From Polaribacter sp. NJDZ03 (GTDB lineage: Bacteria; Bacteroidota; Bacteroidia; Flavobacteriales; Flavobacteriaceae), in the NCBI RefSeq assembly GCF_019263805.1, contig NZ_CP079195.1, forward strand, positions 809,501 through 873,500: a stretch of 64,000 nucleotides of DNA, in the 5' to 3' direction. Position numbers and translations under genes: made by a program. The number at the start of each line of letters is the position of its first letter. Positions within the stretch are counted from its first letter, which is position 1. Below are positions 54,268 to 62,709 of the stretch, in pieces. The notes under the pieces were generated by a model that had not been told where the DNA came from, did no database searches, and saw only the letters and a list, made by a program, of their open reading frames with translations.

Positions 54268-54384
54268 TCTTCTTTTACTTGACTAAATCAATCAAAAGAA
54301 GACAAAACACTACACTACTACTCCACCCCAACACACTTAAAACCCTTTAAACAAAAGGAATATTACAGATTGTATTGGGAAGTA
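54268..54384 (+). repeat. Dispersed ~117-bp repeat, copy 4
   Basis: It has a 9-bp hairpin TCTTCTTTT/AAAAGAAGA at 54268-54302, a C-rich middle, the CCTTTAAACAAAAGG hairpin and the end ATTGTATTGGGAAGTAA. Confidence 0.8.
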
Positions 54385-54524
54385 ACAAGAGTTAACAAAG
54401 GAAATCAAAAGACTACAAAGAGCTAATAAACAGTATTTTTATAAAAAATAATTTTGTTTTCTTTCCTTTCAAAACACTTTGTTAGTAGTTTTAATACTAC
54501 TAAAATATTCAGCTTTAAATTAAT

Positions 54525-55013
54525 TTAAGTTAGCATAATACTGTCTATCTCTAATTTAAAACCTTCAGCCTTTTTATTTCCAATTAAAAAAGCAATTTCT
54601 TCAAGACGCTCTTTACTATAATTTGGCTTTTGTAATTTATTCCCTCTAAATGTAGGATACATATCTGTTAAGTTTATTTCAATATCCTTCCATTCATTAG
54701 ACGTTTCAAAAAAAGAAATATAAACATGATCATCTGATAACCTGCTTCTTAATCTAAATTGATACCGCTTTCCGTCTCCTTTAACTTTTATAATAATTTT
54801 AGAATACTTTTGAGTTTTTACCGCATCAAAACGGTACCTCAACAAAGAAAAACCTCCGTTATTTTCTAAGGATACATTTCCTTCAAAAACACAATTTCCT
54901 TTTTCATTAAAATAGAAACTACCTAAAGACTTCCCTCCCATAACAGCATCATTTATAATCTTCCAATTATCGGGACTGTTCTTTTCTAAATCAAAAATAA
55001 CTAACGATTCCAT
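54525..55013 (-). CDS. CIA30-family protein
   Basis: 162 residues matching the CIA30 (complex I intermediate-associated protein 30) family: INDAVMGGKSLGSFYF at the start, SLENNGGFSLLRY, and the carbohydrate-binding-like beta sandwich to the end. In Bacteroidota these are small proteins of unclear role often encoded with photolyases. It is the last gene of the minus-strand photorepair operon, nine bases after the cryptochrome-like gene. Confidence 0.8.
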   Translation of the reverse strand: MESLVIFDLEKNSPDNWKIINDAVMGGKSLGSFYFNEKGNCVFEGNVSLENNGGFSLLRYRFDAVKTQKYSKIIIKVKGDGKRYQFRLRSRLSDDHVYISFFETSNEWKDIEINLTDMYPTFRGNKLQKPNYSKERLEEIAFLIGNKKAEGFKLEIDSIMLT

Positions 55014-55022
55014 ATCTTTTGT

Positions 55023-56504
55023 TTATAGCTTTAATAAATATTCTTCTCCGTTTTTTAAATGATTTTCTTTCTTCTCATCAGGCATTTTATCAAACATTCG
55101 AACCAACATTCCTAATCTAGGATTCGACAAAAAGAAATCTCTATGCGTGTTCATAAAACGCCAAAAAAGTCCATCCCAAGTTCCTTGCCACTCTCCTTTT
55201 TTATAGTTGCTCATTTTCATTAGATAATTACTGCCACTTATATAAGGCTTCGTAGCCATTAATCCTCCATCTGCAAACTGACTCATGCCGTAAATATTAG
55301 TTACCATTACCCAATCGTAAGCATCTATAAACAGCTCCATAAACCATTTATATAACTCATCCGGATCAAATTCACACAACATCATAAAATTGCCTAATAC
55401 CATTAAACGTTCTATATGATTACAATATCCTGTTTTTAATACTTTCTTTATCGTCTGATCAATTGGTAGTATACCTGTAGTTCCGTCGTAAAACGATTTC
55501 GGAATCTTCTTCGTGAATTTCCAAAAATTGGTAGTCCGTTCTTCACTCCCTCTCACTTCGTAAATACCTCTTACAAACTCTCTCCAACCAATAATTTGAC
55601 GGACAAAACCTTCCGTAGAATTAATAGGAATTTTATTTTCTTTAGCATACACCAAACAAGCTTCAATAATATATTTAGGTGTTATTAAACCAACATTAAG
55701 CATTGGTGTTAACACGCTATGGTTTAATATTGAATTTTCAGCAACAATGGCATCTTCATACACGCCAAACTCCATAAAGCGTTGCTCAAAAAACTGCTGC
55801 AACCAATCTTTACTCGTTTTAAAATCGGTAGGATATAAAGCGTAATCTGTTAAACTCCCTAAGTTATTAGAAAAGTGAATATTTACATATTCTTGTGCTT
55901 CTTTAAAATAATTATCAACATCTGGAAACTGAATTGATGGAGGCGTTTTTTTAGCAGGATATTTTTTTCTATTCTCTGCATCAAAAGTCCACTTTCCTCC
56001 TATTGGTTTTTCATCAGGAGTAATAAGAATATTTCTTTTTTTACGTTGCTCTGTATAAAAAGTGGTTTGATGGTATTTCTTTTTATCCTTTCTAAAGAAA
56101 ACTTCTAAATCCTCTTTCGAATTTAAAAACAAAGGCGAGTCATAAACCGTTGTAGAAATATTATTATCCAAACATCCTTTTACCAATCTTTTCTGAAGCC
56201 AATTATCCGTAGGGTCTATATAATTAATATGTTCAATTCCTTTTTGTTTTAAAGCAGAAATCAATGCTCTAATATCGGAAATATCTGTTATTGCATCAAT
56301 ATAATGAACATCAACATTTTTTTCTTTCTGAAGAAAATCAGCATAACATTTCATCGTAGCCCTATGGAAAGCTATTTTTTGTTTATGAAAAGAATACTGT
56401 CTAAAAAACAAATATTCTTCTACTAAATAGACAGGAGCATCGACTTGAAAAATTGGTGATTCTTCAAATAGTTGATGTGGAAATATTAAGTTAATTGTTT
56501 TCAT
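55023..56504 (-). CDS. FeS-BCP-type cryptochrome/photolyase lacking the usual cysteine pair
   Basis: 493 residues of the prokaryotic (6-4) photolyase / FeS-BCP family: an N-terminal Rossmann-like domain, then the FAD domain with [32 protein letters not shown] and [16 protein letters not shown]. In PhrB-like members the next segment has CxxC and a further Cys for a [4Fe-4S] cluster. Here it reads [15 protein letters not shown] with no cysteine, so a cluster is unlikely. It probably repairs (6-4) photoproducts or senses light using flavin. The start overlaps the DUF2256 stop by ATGA. Confidence 0.85.
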   Translation of the reverse strand: MKTINLIFPHQLFEESPIFQVDAPVYLVEEYLFFRQYSFHKQKIAFHRATMKCYADFLQKEKNVDVHYIDAITDISDIRALISALKQKGIEHINYIDPTDNWLQKRLVKGCLDNNISTTVYDSPLFLNSKEDLEVFFRKDKKKYHQTTFYTEQRKKRNILITPDEKPIGGKWTFDAENRKKYPAKKTPPSIQFPDVDNYFKEAQEYVNIHFSNNLGSLTDYALYPTDFKTSKDWLQQFFEQRFMEFGVYEDAIVAENSILNHSVLTPMLNVGLITPKYIIEACLVYAKENKIPINSTEGFVRQIIGWREFVRGIYEVRGSEERTTNFWKFTKKIPKSFYDGTTGILPIDQTIKKVLKTGYCNHIERLMVLGNFMMLCEFDPDELYKWFMELFIDAYDWVMVTNIYGMSQFADGGLMATKPYISGSNYLMKMSNYKKGEWQGTWDGLFWRFMNTHRDFFLSNPRLGMLVRMFDKMPDEKKENHLKNGEEYLLKL

Positions 56505-56629
56505 TTATTTCTTCTACAGCGTTCACTACAATATTTTACCGTTTCCCAATTCTTTTCCCATTTTTTACGCCACGTAAATGGTAGCTCACAAACCACACAT
56601 ATTTTTTCGGGTAGATGCTCTTTCTTCAT
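56501..56629 (-). CDS. DUF2256 small zinc-binding protein
   Basis: 42 residues: [41 protein letters not shown]. Two CxxC/CxxxC pairs (CVVC and CSERC) suggest one zinc ion. DUF2256 genes are found almost always next to FeS-BCP cryptochromes, and here the stop overlaps the next start (ATGA). The function is unknown. Confidence 0.85.
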   Translation of the reverse strand: MKKEHLPEKICVVCELPFTWRKKWEKNWETVKYCSERCRRNK

Positions 56630-56732
56630 TGATAAAAAATCTTATATTAAGTTATTAAATAACTACGGAAACATAATAAATTTCCTTGATGTAAAGCATC
56701 GGGTAATTAAAACCCTGGTTGTCTTACTACAA

Positions 56733-57359
56733 CTATAATTCAGGAACTTCATCTATTCTTACATAAGGATGTTTCGCTATCTTTTTTAAGGAATAATAAC
56801 TATTTAAACCAGAAATACCAATGCTTTCCGTAGCTTCTAAATCAATATCACCATCTATGATAGCAACATCTGGAAAAATTAACTGTTCTATTTCACCTAT
56901 AATTAATTTGGTTCCGTTATGTTTTATATCAATGGCTTCTACAAAGCGCATTCCTATTTTAAAATTACTTTCTTTTACAAAAGGTGCTTTAAAATCTTCG
57001 ATATATTCTTCGGTAAGCCCACAGCGTTTAAACTCTGATGTATTTACATCGAACTTTGCAGAGGTATAATGTGCATTCTTTATAAAATTTTGATGAATAT
57101 GATTAATCGTATATACTTCATTTTCTAAGATGTTAGCATACGTATGCCCAACTTCTGCCGTTTGTGGCCTTGTAATAAAACCTAAAAGCGCCGGACTACT
57201 ACCTAAGTGAACTATAGAACTAAAAATTGCTAAATTAGTTTGCCTTTCATTATTTATGGTACCTATTAAGTTTGCTGGTTTTATACCTGTTACCGAATTA
57301 ATAATTTTTAATTTGGTAACACGATCAAATACTTTTATAGCTTCTTTATTGTAAATCAT
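56733..57359 (-). CDS. Flavin reductase-like FMN-binding protein
   Basis: 208 residues of the flavin reductase / split-barrel FMN-binding family: NLIGTINNERQTNLAIFSS and LGSSPALLGFITRP are the typical FMN-contact segments. It may supply reduced flavin to the photolyases encoded on both sides. Its start overlaps the photolyase stop by one base. Its link to photolyases is by gene order only. Confidence 0.8.
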   Translation of the reverse strand: MIYNKEAIKVFDRVTKLKIINSVTGIKPANLIGTINNERQTNLAIFSSIVHLGSSPALLGFITRPQTAEVGHTYANILENEVYTINHIHQNFIKNAHYTSAKFDVNTSEFKRCGLTEEYIEDFKAPFVKESNFKIGMRFVEAIDIKHNGTKLIIGEIEQLIFPDVAIIDGDIDLEATESIGISGLNSYYSLKKIAKHPYVRIDEVPEL

Positions 57360-58816
57360 TATTTTGTATTTACGTGCATGTTTAAAATGCGATTCTTTTC
57401 TTTTTGTACTGCGGGATGCTTTTTATGTCCCCATATTTTATCTCTTGCTAATCTGGCACTTTCTTGTAAATCTACAATTGGTAACGGATAATCTTCACCA
57501 ATAACAACTTCACAAAACGTTTGCTCCATTGTTGTCATTTTCCAAGGTTCGTGAATATACGCTACGGGAACATTTGTTAATTCTGGAATCCATTTTTTGA
57601 TAAAAACTCCCTCCGGATCGTGTTCTTGAGAATTCTTTACAGGATTGTACAACCGCACCGTGTTAATCCCCGTAGTACCTGCTTGCATTTGAAACTGCGG
57701 ATAATGAATACCCGGATCATAATCTAAAAACTGTCTTGCTAAATGATATGCTCCGTCTCTCCAATCTTGGTCTAAATTCAATGTTAAAAACGAAACTACC
57801 ATAGCACGCATTCTAAAATTAATCCAGCCTGTTTGTTCAACGGCTCGCATACAAGCATCAACTAAAGGTACACCAGTCATTCCTGTTTTCCAAGCTTTTA
57901 TAAAGACATTATTCTTTTGATGTTCTAATAACTCGTATCCTTGATTAATACACAATGTTTCATATCTGCATTCTACTTCAAACTTCTGAATAAAATGACA
58001 ATGCCAATGCAAACGTGTTAACATCGCAGAAAATGCTTTGTCGTTTTTTGTTCCGTTAGGATGTGTACCTACAAACTGAAAAACTTGTTTGATACTGATA
58101 TTTCCCCAAGCCAGGTATGGTGACAATCTACTACAAGACATTCTACTTTCCGTTGGCTTAGAAATATGCCTTTGATAGTTCCCGCCTCTTTTAGCTACAA
58201 ATGATTTTAAATAACGCCAAGCATTTTGTTCTCCTGCGGGTTGAAATTCTGAAGGATATTCATTCCATGCTGTTTCCAATGTCTTGGGAAGTAAAAAAGA
58301 ATGCTTTAAAAGAACTTCTTTAGAAACCGAATACCTGTTTTGTGTTACTGGCGAATGCATCGTTGTGTGCCATTGCTTATTCCAATTATCTCTGTTTTTA
58401 ATACCGCGTAAAATTCCATCTCGTTGAAATTCTTGCCATGTTATTTTATATTGTTTAAAAAAAGACTTTACCTGTTTATCACGGTTCCAGGTTATTTGTG
58501 TTCCACTTTCTTGATAACTAAAAACCGTATGTATATTAAATGATGCTTCTAAATAATCGAAGATAGATACTGCTTCTCCATAAAAGACGTCCACATTTCT
58601 ATTAAACGGTTTTAGTGTTGTATTTAAAGCTTTTAAAGATTGATAAATAAACTTTAAATGCCTCGGACTTGTATCTGGGTATTCAATAATTGAAGGTTCA
58701 AACAAATAGATTATCTTGTAAGGAACACCAGATTTCTCTGCTTTATGCAAAGGTTCGTGATCTAGCGAACGAATATCTCGTTTTAACCAAACAATATTTA
58801 TAGGCTGTTTTTTCAA
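57359..58816 (-). CDS. Deoxyribodipyrimidine photolyase / cryptochrome
   Basis: 485 residues. The N-terminal photolyase domain starts [16 protein letters not shown]. The FAD domain has [13 protein letters not shown], the [19 protein letters not shown] segment and the Trp-containing [11 protein letters not shown], which are the FAD and DNA contacts of class I-like photolyases. It would repair cyclobutane dimers with blue light. It is upstream of flavin reductase in the operon and 102 bases after the TIGR03643 gene. A purely sensory cryptochrome role cannot be excluded. Confidence 0.85.
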   Translation of the reverse strand: MKKQPINIVWLKRDIRSLDHEPLHKAEKSGVPYKIIYLFEPSIIEYPDTSPRHLKFIYQSLKALNTTLKPFNRNVDVFYGEAVSIFDYLEASFNIHTVFSYQESGTQITWNRDKQVKSFFKQYKITWQEFQRDGILRGIKNRDNWNKQWHTTMHSPVTQNRYSVSKEVLLKHSFLLPKTLETAWNEYPSEFQPAGEQNAWRYLKSFVAKRGGNYQRHISKPTESRMSCSRLSPYLAWGNISIKQVFQFVGTHPNGTKNDKAFSAMLTRLHWHCHFIQKFEVECRYETLCINQGYELLEHQKNNVFIKAWKTGMTGVPLVDACMRAVEQTGWINFRMRAMVVSFLTLNLDQDWRDGAYHLARQFLDYDPGIHYPQFQMQAGTTGINTVRLYNPVKNSQEHDPEGVFIKKWIPELTNVPVAYIHEPWKMTTMEQTFCEVVIGEDYPLPIVDLQESARLARDKIWGHKKHPAVQKEKNRILNMHVNTK

Positions 58817-58918
58817 TAGGTATTTAAATAAATTACCTCGATGGAAACACGAGTTTTTATGGTATTTTTTTTATTCTCACAAAATCTAGATAATAAAGAC
58901 TTGGTTATCTCCTTGCGA

Positions 58919-59209
58919 TTAACGTTTACTAATCCTATTCCCTGAGATTGCTTTTTGACGAGAACATTTAAAACGTGTAATATCTGGATTCCGTTTTTTT
59001 AAGTGTTTCTGACTAACACCACTTTGTACACGTTTACGCCAACGTTTAAAACTTGATTCTTTTAAATTACCTCGCATTACCAATATCACTTGCTTTTCTG
59101 GTAATCCGAATTGAAATTCAATCGCCTCGAAAGGAGTTCTATCTTCCCAAGCCATTTCTATAATACGGTCTAATTCTCTTTCTGTAAATTGTTTTGTTGC
59201 TAATTTCAT
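58919..59209 (-). CDS. TIGR03643 family small protein
   Basis: 96 residues from the ATG at 59209; an upstream ATG (59239) lies inside the DUF2452 gene. The core TERELDRIIEMAWEDRTPFE and QFGLPEKQVILVMR matches TIGR03643, a small HTH-like family regularly encoded with photolyases. The tail is Lys/Arg-rich. DNA binding is plausible but not shown. Confidence 0.8.
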   Translation of the reverse strand: MKLATKQFTERELDRIIEMAWEDRTPFEAIEFQFGLPEKQVILVMRGNLKESSFKRWRKRVQSGVSQKHLKKRNPDITRFKCSRQKAISGNRISKR

Positions 59210-59210
59210 A

Positions 59211-59615
59211 TTATACCTTTTGCCAAATTTGATCGACATTTAAATAAAAACTTCCTAAAGAATTAAAACGACATTCATTTGGAGCTATAATTGATAAAAA
59301 AGTTTCTTCTGTATCTCTTTGGTATAAATGATATGTTTCTCCAAGAGTAGGTTCAAAAGTAAATTCTGCATCAAAAATCATTTTATTATACTCATACTCC
59401 TTCATCATATTCTCATATTCAGCTTTTAACTCTAAATACTTCGACTTCATTTTATGATTTACCTTATTAATACTTCTGTTTTTCCAAGCAATAGTATCTG
59501 TTGTTGTTATTACGGGAGCGCCAACAGAAGTTGCATATGGCTTAAGCGATGCATCATACTTTTGCGTTTCTGTATTAAAAACTACATTGTCTGGTTTTTT
59601 ATCTTCTTTTATCAT
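59211..59615 (-). CDS. DUF2452 protein
   Basis: 134 residues with the DUF2452 signatures KPDNVVFNTETQKYDASLKP and YATSVGAPVI near the start, and a helical middle. Function unknown. It is commonly encoded in flavobacterial photolyase operons, as here. It overlaps no neighbour but ends one base from the TIGR03643 start. Confidence 0.8.
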   Translation of the reverse strand: MIKEDKKPDNVVFNTETQKYDASLKPYATSVGAPVITTTDTIAWKNRSINKVNHKMKSKYLELKAEYENMMKEYEYNKMIFDAEFTFEPTLGETYHLYQRDTEETFLSIIAPNECRFNSLGSFYLNVDQIWQKV

Positions 59616-59627
59616 TCTTAAAGAAAT

Positions 59628-59795
59628 CTAAACATTTAATTTTTCTAGTTCCTTCATTATTTCTTCTGCTTCACATGTCTTTTCATCACTTTTTTTTCTA
59701 TCCGAAGTAGATAAAGAATAAGCCTCTTTCATAAGGTTTTCATACTTACTTTGTAATTTTTCTACTTCTGATTTCTTTTTAAATAGTCCGAACAT
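59628..59795 (-). CDS. Lacal_2735-type small protein
   Basis: 55 residues: MFGLFKKKSEVEKLQSKYEN, LMKEAYSLSTSDRKKSD and a C-terminal helix (EIMKELEKLNV). This is a short charged helical-hairpin family found in Flavobacteriaceae and named after Lacal_2735. It is the first gene of the photorepair operon, 12 bases before DUF2452. No function is known. Confidence 0.75.
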   Translation of the reverse strand: MFGLFKKKSEVEKLQSKYENLMKEAYSLSTSDRKKSDEKTCEAEEIMKELEKLNV

Positions 59796-59823
59796 CTTTA
59801 TTTTTTTTTGTAAAGATACAAAA

Positions 59824-59853
59824 TGTTTAACTATTTATTGTTTTAGTTAAACA
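59824..59853. promoter_or_regulatory. 10-bp inverted repeat upstream of the photorepair operon
   Basis: TGTTTAACTA (59824-59833) pairs exactly with TAGTTAAACA (59844-59853), spacer 10. It lies 29 bases before the first gene of the operon and would overlap the promoter region, so it is a good operator candidate. Confidence 0.55.
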
Positions 59854-59968
59854 AAAAAAAAGAATTATAAATTGATTGATTATAAATATCACTGAAAACA
59901 GTTAGTATTATTTAGGCTAATTATTTCAACTTTGTAATAAATAAGAAACAATTAAAAACATAAATAAT

Positions 59969-60370
59969 ATGAAAGAATTAAATGTAATACAGCGTATAGA
60001 ATTAAGAATTAAAAAAGACGATCATACAGAAAAATTATTTAAGCTATCGCAATGCGATTATAATTTATCTTCTACTTTTTACCCAAACGAAGAGCAAGAA
60101 CGAGGATTAGATGTAAATTTATCTGGCGTAATGAGTAATGAAATAGATACTTTTTTTTTAGAATGGTTATCTCATAAACCTGGAGAATGGTCTGGTAGTT
60201 TAAAAATTTATCATCAAAATCAAGATAAACCTGTAATTAATTTTGTTTTTGACAATGCAATTATTCATAACTATAATCAATCTTTTTCAGAGAACAATGT
60301 TCAATCTCAAGATACTTATTTTAGTGGAATTTTAACAGGTGTTGTTTTTAATGATGTAAAAATGAATTAA
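59969..60370 (+). CDS. TssD/Hcp-like protein (tentative)
   Basis: 133 residues, all beta by appearance. FKLSQCDYNLSST, then SGVMSNEIDTFFLEWLSHKP and VINFVFDNAIIHNYNQSFSE resemble the Bacteroidota type VI tube protein TssD (L..C.Y...., ...EW......, F..A....Y). No other T6SS gene is in the window, so it would be an orphan. I give this as a tentative fold call. Confidence 0.45.
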   Translation: MKELNVIQRIELRIKKDDHTEKLFKLSQCDYNLSSTFYPNEEQERGLDVNLSGVMSNEIDTFFLEWLSHKPGEWSGSLKIYHQNQDKPVINFVFDNAIIHNYNQSFSENNVQSQDTYFSGILTGVVFNDVKMN

Positions 60371-60392
60371 GATATATTTATTCTAATTATCT

Positions 60393-60431
60393 AAAAAAGC
60401 CTTTAAGATAAATGTCTTAAAGGCTTTTTTT
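60393..60431. terminator. Bidirectional terminator
   Basis: AAAAAAGCCTTTAAGA pairs with TCTTAAAGGCTTTTTT around a 6-nt loop, with A and T runs on opposite sides. It serves the TssD-like gene and the convergent gene at 60458. Confidence 0.88.
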
Positions 60432-60457
60432 ATTCAATTTATAAAACAAAAAATAAT

Positions 60458-60862
60458 TTAAGACTGCTGCAAATTATTTTCTAAAAACTCACAAATTTCT
60501 AAGTCTGTAAAATAGCCACTTTTATGACCTCCCCAACATGCTGTTAATGAAAACACACTTGCATCTAATTTTAATTCTTTTTTAGCTTCTGCTTCTTCAT
60601 TAGGTCTGCAATAGACTTCAATTGAGTTTATATTTTCCGATACAACTTCTATTGATTTTTCGTCTTTACAAACTGCTTTTAAACCATCTGTAAGGCGTTG
60701 CAAACAAATACTTGGCACAAATTTAATGAAGTCTATTTCAAAAGTATTCCAGTTGATGTTAATCGGAATTTCTTTACCAACGATCTCATTAATCTCTTTT
60801 TGATAACCTTCTAAATACTGATCTTCTATTACTTTTGCAGCTTTTTCTTTTTCTAATTTCAT
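60458..60862 (-). CDS. Hypothetical protein
   Basis: 134 residues that I do not recognise. Cysteines are scattered (SICLQ, AVCKD, VYCRP, TACWG), and the protein is mixed alpha/beta with an acidic start (MKLEKEKAAKVIEDQYLEGY). No signal peptide or membrane helix. It is monocistronic between a terminator and a divergent promoter region. Confidence 0.6.
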   Translation of the reverse strand: MKLEKEKAAKVIEDQYLEGYQKEINEIVGKEIPININWNTFEIDFIKFVPSICLQRLTDGLKAVCKDEKSIEVVSENINSIEVYCRPNEEAEAKKELKLDASVFSLTACWGGHKSGYFTDLEICEFLENNLQQS

Positions 60863-60947
60863 AATGGGTGTTTTTAGTTTCAGTAATGTATCAAAGGTAT
60901 TAGAAGAGATTCTTAAATTAGCACCACCATTAAGTGAAACTTAAAAC

Positions 60948-60967
60948 TCACTGAATTCCGTGAGTAC
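60948..60967. promoter_or_regulatory. 20-bp near-perfect palindrome upstream of lipoprotein gene
   Basis: ACTCACTGAATTCCGTGAGT is a palindrome about GAATTC with a single mismatched pair. It lies 46 bases before the lipoprotein start and is likely a binding site for a dimeric regulator, possibly the LuxR-type response regulator encoded at 62069. Confidence 0.5.
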
Positions 60968-61012
60968 TGCATCAATAGATTCAACTACATTTATTTTATA
61001 AAATAACAACAT

Positions 61013-62005
61013 ATGAAAATTACAATTATGTCAATAATCTGCTTAATAATTTTAGTATTAATCGTAGCAGGTTGTTCTAATTATATTGGAATATCTAAAA
61101 AGAAAGCATCTTTAAATTTAGAAACCTATTTACAAAGAGAATATAATGGTAGACTTGTTTTTAGTGATTTAAAACGTTTTTTTAACGCAGCCACAATGGA
61201 CCCTAATATGTTTAGTGTCTTAATTTATGATAAAAACATTCCGGAAATTGAATTTTACACTCATATTAATGTAAAAGAGATTTTAGAAAACGACACTTTG
61301 CCTATGTATCCAATATCAGATTTAATGACTTTTGATGATTTATACCAAGATGCAGTAAAACAATACGAAACAAGACAAGCGGTGATAGCCGATTTTAAAA
61401 ATGAAATTCCTGAAATAATTTTTTCTACAGAAACTATCGAATTAAATTTTAAGAGAAATCTCAAACCAAATGAATTAGAAGATGTAACTACACGTTTTGT
61501 GGTTAGCTTAAATGAAAATTTTAAAGAGTTAAATACCAGCTTTCAATTTAGTTTAGTTATTAAAACACTTACATATCCCGAAGGATTTATAATAATTCCA
61601 TTAGAAATAGAAGATGGTAAATGGCAGAGAAAACCGTATATATTATCAGAATCTAACAGTGATTTTAATGTTTTAAAAACAATGGTTCATAAAAACATTC
61701 AAGCGAAATTAGAAACTCCGTATCCTTATTATAAAATTACTGAGCATAGCAAAATTTATATGGATAAATCTTCTTTATCTAAAGGTGCTTGGTTACAATA
61801 TCTAGAAGATAAGAGAATTACAAATGAAGGAAAAGGTAAATGGAAAAACCCACAAACAGGACTTTATGTGGTCTATTTTGATTTAGATTCTAAATTTATA
61901 TATCGTGGAGAATTGTTAACAGAAGAAAATGATAAAATGTCTTATGTAAAAGAATTAAGACAAATTATAGAAACGATAGAAAAAGAAGGAATTAGAACTA
62001 AATAA
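61013..62005 (+). CDS. Predicted lipoprotein of unknown function
   Basis: 330 residues. The N-terminus is a signal peptide (MKITIMSIICLIILVLIVAG) with lipobox VAGC, so Cys21 should be lipidated after SPase II cleavage. The remaining ~310 residues are mixed alpha/beta, with no motif I can name. It stands alone between a palindromic operator and a terminator. Confidence 0.75.
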   Translation: MKITIMSIICLIILVLIVAGCSNYIGISKKKASLNLETYLQREYNGRLVFSDLKRFFNAATMDPNMFSVLIYDKNIPEIEFYTHINVKEILENDTLPMYPISDLMTFDDLYQDAVKQYETRQAVIADFKNEIPEIIFSTETIELNFKRNLKPNELEDVTTRFVVSLNENFKELNTSFQFSLVIKTLTYPEGFIIIPLEIEDGKWQRKPYILSESNSDFNVLKTMVHKNIQAKLETPYPYYKITEHSKIYMDKSSLSKGAWLQYLEDKRITNEGKGKWKNPQTGLYVVYFDLDSKFIYRGELLTEENDKMSYVKELRQIIETIEKEGIRTK

Positions 62006-62028
62006 TAATTTCATTTCAAATTTTAGAT

Positions 62029-62070
62029 AAAAAAAGAGGCTTTAATATGTTTAAAGCCTCTTTTTTTATT
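62029..62070. terminator. Bidirectional terminator
   Basis: AAAAAAAGAGGCTTTAA (62029-62045) pairs with TTAAAGCCTCTTTTTTT across a 5-nt loop. It separates the convergent lipoprotein and response-regulator genes; the regulator stop codon lies in its edge. Confidence 0.88.
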
Positions 62071-62704
62071 AATCAAATAAACCAGATTCTATGGCATATT
62101 TTACAGCTCCTGTTGTTGTTTTAGAACCTGTTTTTAAAAGAATATTTTTTCGGTGCGTTTCCACCGTATTGACAGAAATAAATAGTTTTTCAGAAATTTC
62201 TTTAGAAGTTAATTCTTCTCCTAAAAGTGCTAACACTTCTTTTTCTCTAGGAGAAAGTTCTATGTTTTTATATTTCTTACGCTTAAAAACGCTTTCCATA
62301 TAACGCTCTTTTATCAACTTAGAAAAATATTGTTCGTCTCCTAAAACAGTACGTACTGCTTTCTGTAATTCATCTTTGCTGGTAAATTTTGGCACAAAAC
62401 CATCGGCACCTTTTTGTATTACTTTGTGTACCGTTCTATGATTATCTAACATGCTTAACATAATAATTTTTACCTTACTATGCTTTTTCTTTATTTCGGT
62501 TAGTAACTCAATTCCGTCCATTTTAGGCATGCTGATATCACTAATAATTAAGCCAACTTCAAACTGATTTAATAATCGAATTACTTGTTTACCTTCTGTT
62601 GCTAAATGTATTTCACCAATTTCTTCCATATCACTTAATATGGTATTTATGCCTTCTAAAAACATAAGGTGATCGTCTGCAATAATGATGTTTGTTTTTT
62701 TCAC
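62069..62704 (-). CDS. NarL/LuxR-family response regulator
   Basis: 211 residues. The receiver domain has Asp10-Asp11 and the phospho-acceptor Asp56 (IISDISMP), Ser in IIMLSM and Lys in GFVPKFTS. The C-terminal LuxR HTH is LSPREKEVLALLGEELTSKEI and SVNTVETHRKNIL. It is five bases from the sensor kinase gene and cotranscribed with it. Phosphorylation by that kinase is expected. Targets are unknown. Confidence 0.92.
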   Translation of the reverse strand: MKKTNIIIADDHLMFLEGINTILSDMEEIGEIHLATEGKQVIRLLNQFEVGLIISDISMPKMDGIELLTEIKKKHSKVKIIMLSMLDNHRTVHKVIQKGADGFVPKFTSKDELQKAVRTVLGDEQYFSKLIKERYMESVFKRKKYKNIELSPREKEVLALLGEELTSKEISEKLFISVNTVETHRKNILLKTGSKTTTGAVKYAIESGLFD

Positions 62705-62709
62705 AATAT

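Noticed and set aside
49332..54384. Integron-like cassette array with attC sites
   Set aside because: The ~117-bp repeats follow single genes as attC would, but they have no overall inverted symmetry and no GTTRRRY core that I can see, and no integrase is in the window. I keep them as an unexplained repeat.
2101..62068. tRNA or rRNA gene serving as island attachment site
   Set aside because: No cloverleaf or rRNA-like sequence was recognised in any intergenic region; the 34-bp repeat is not part of a tRNA 3' end that I can see.
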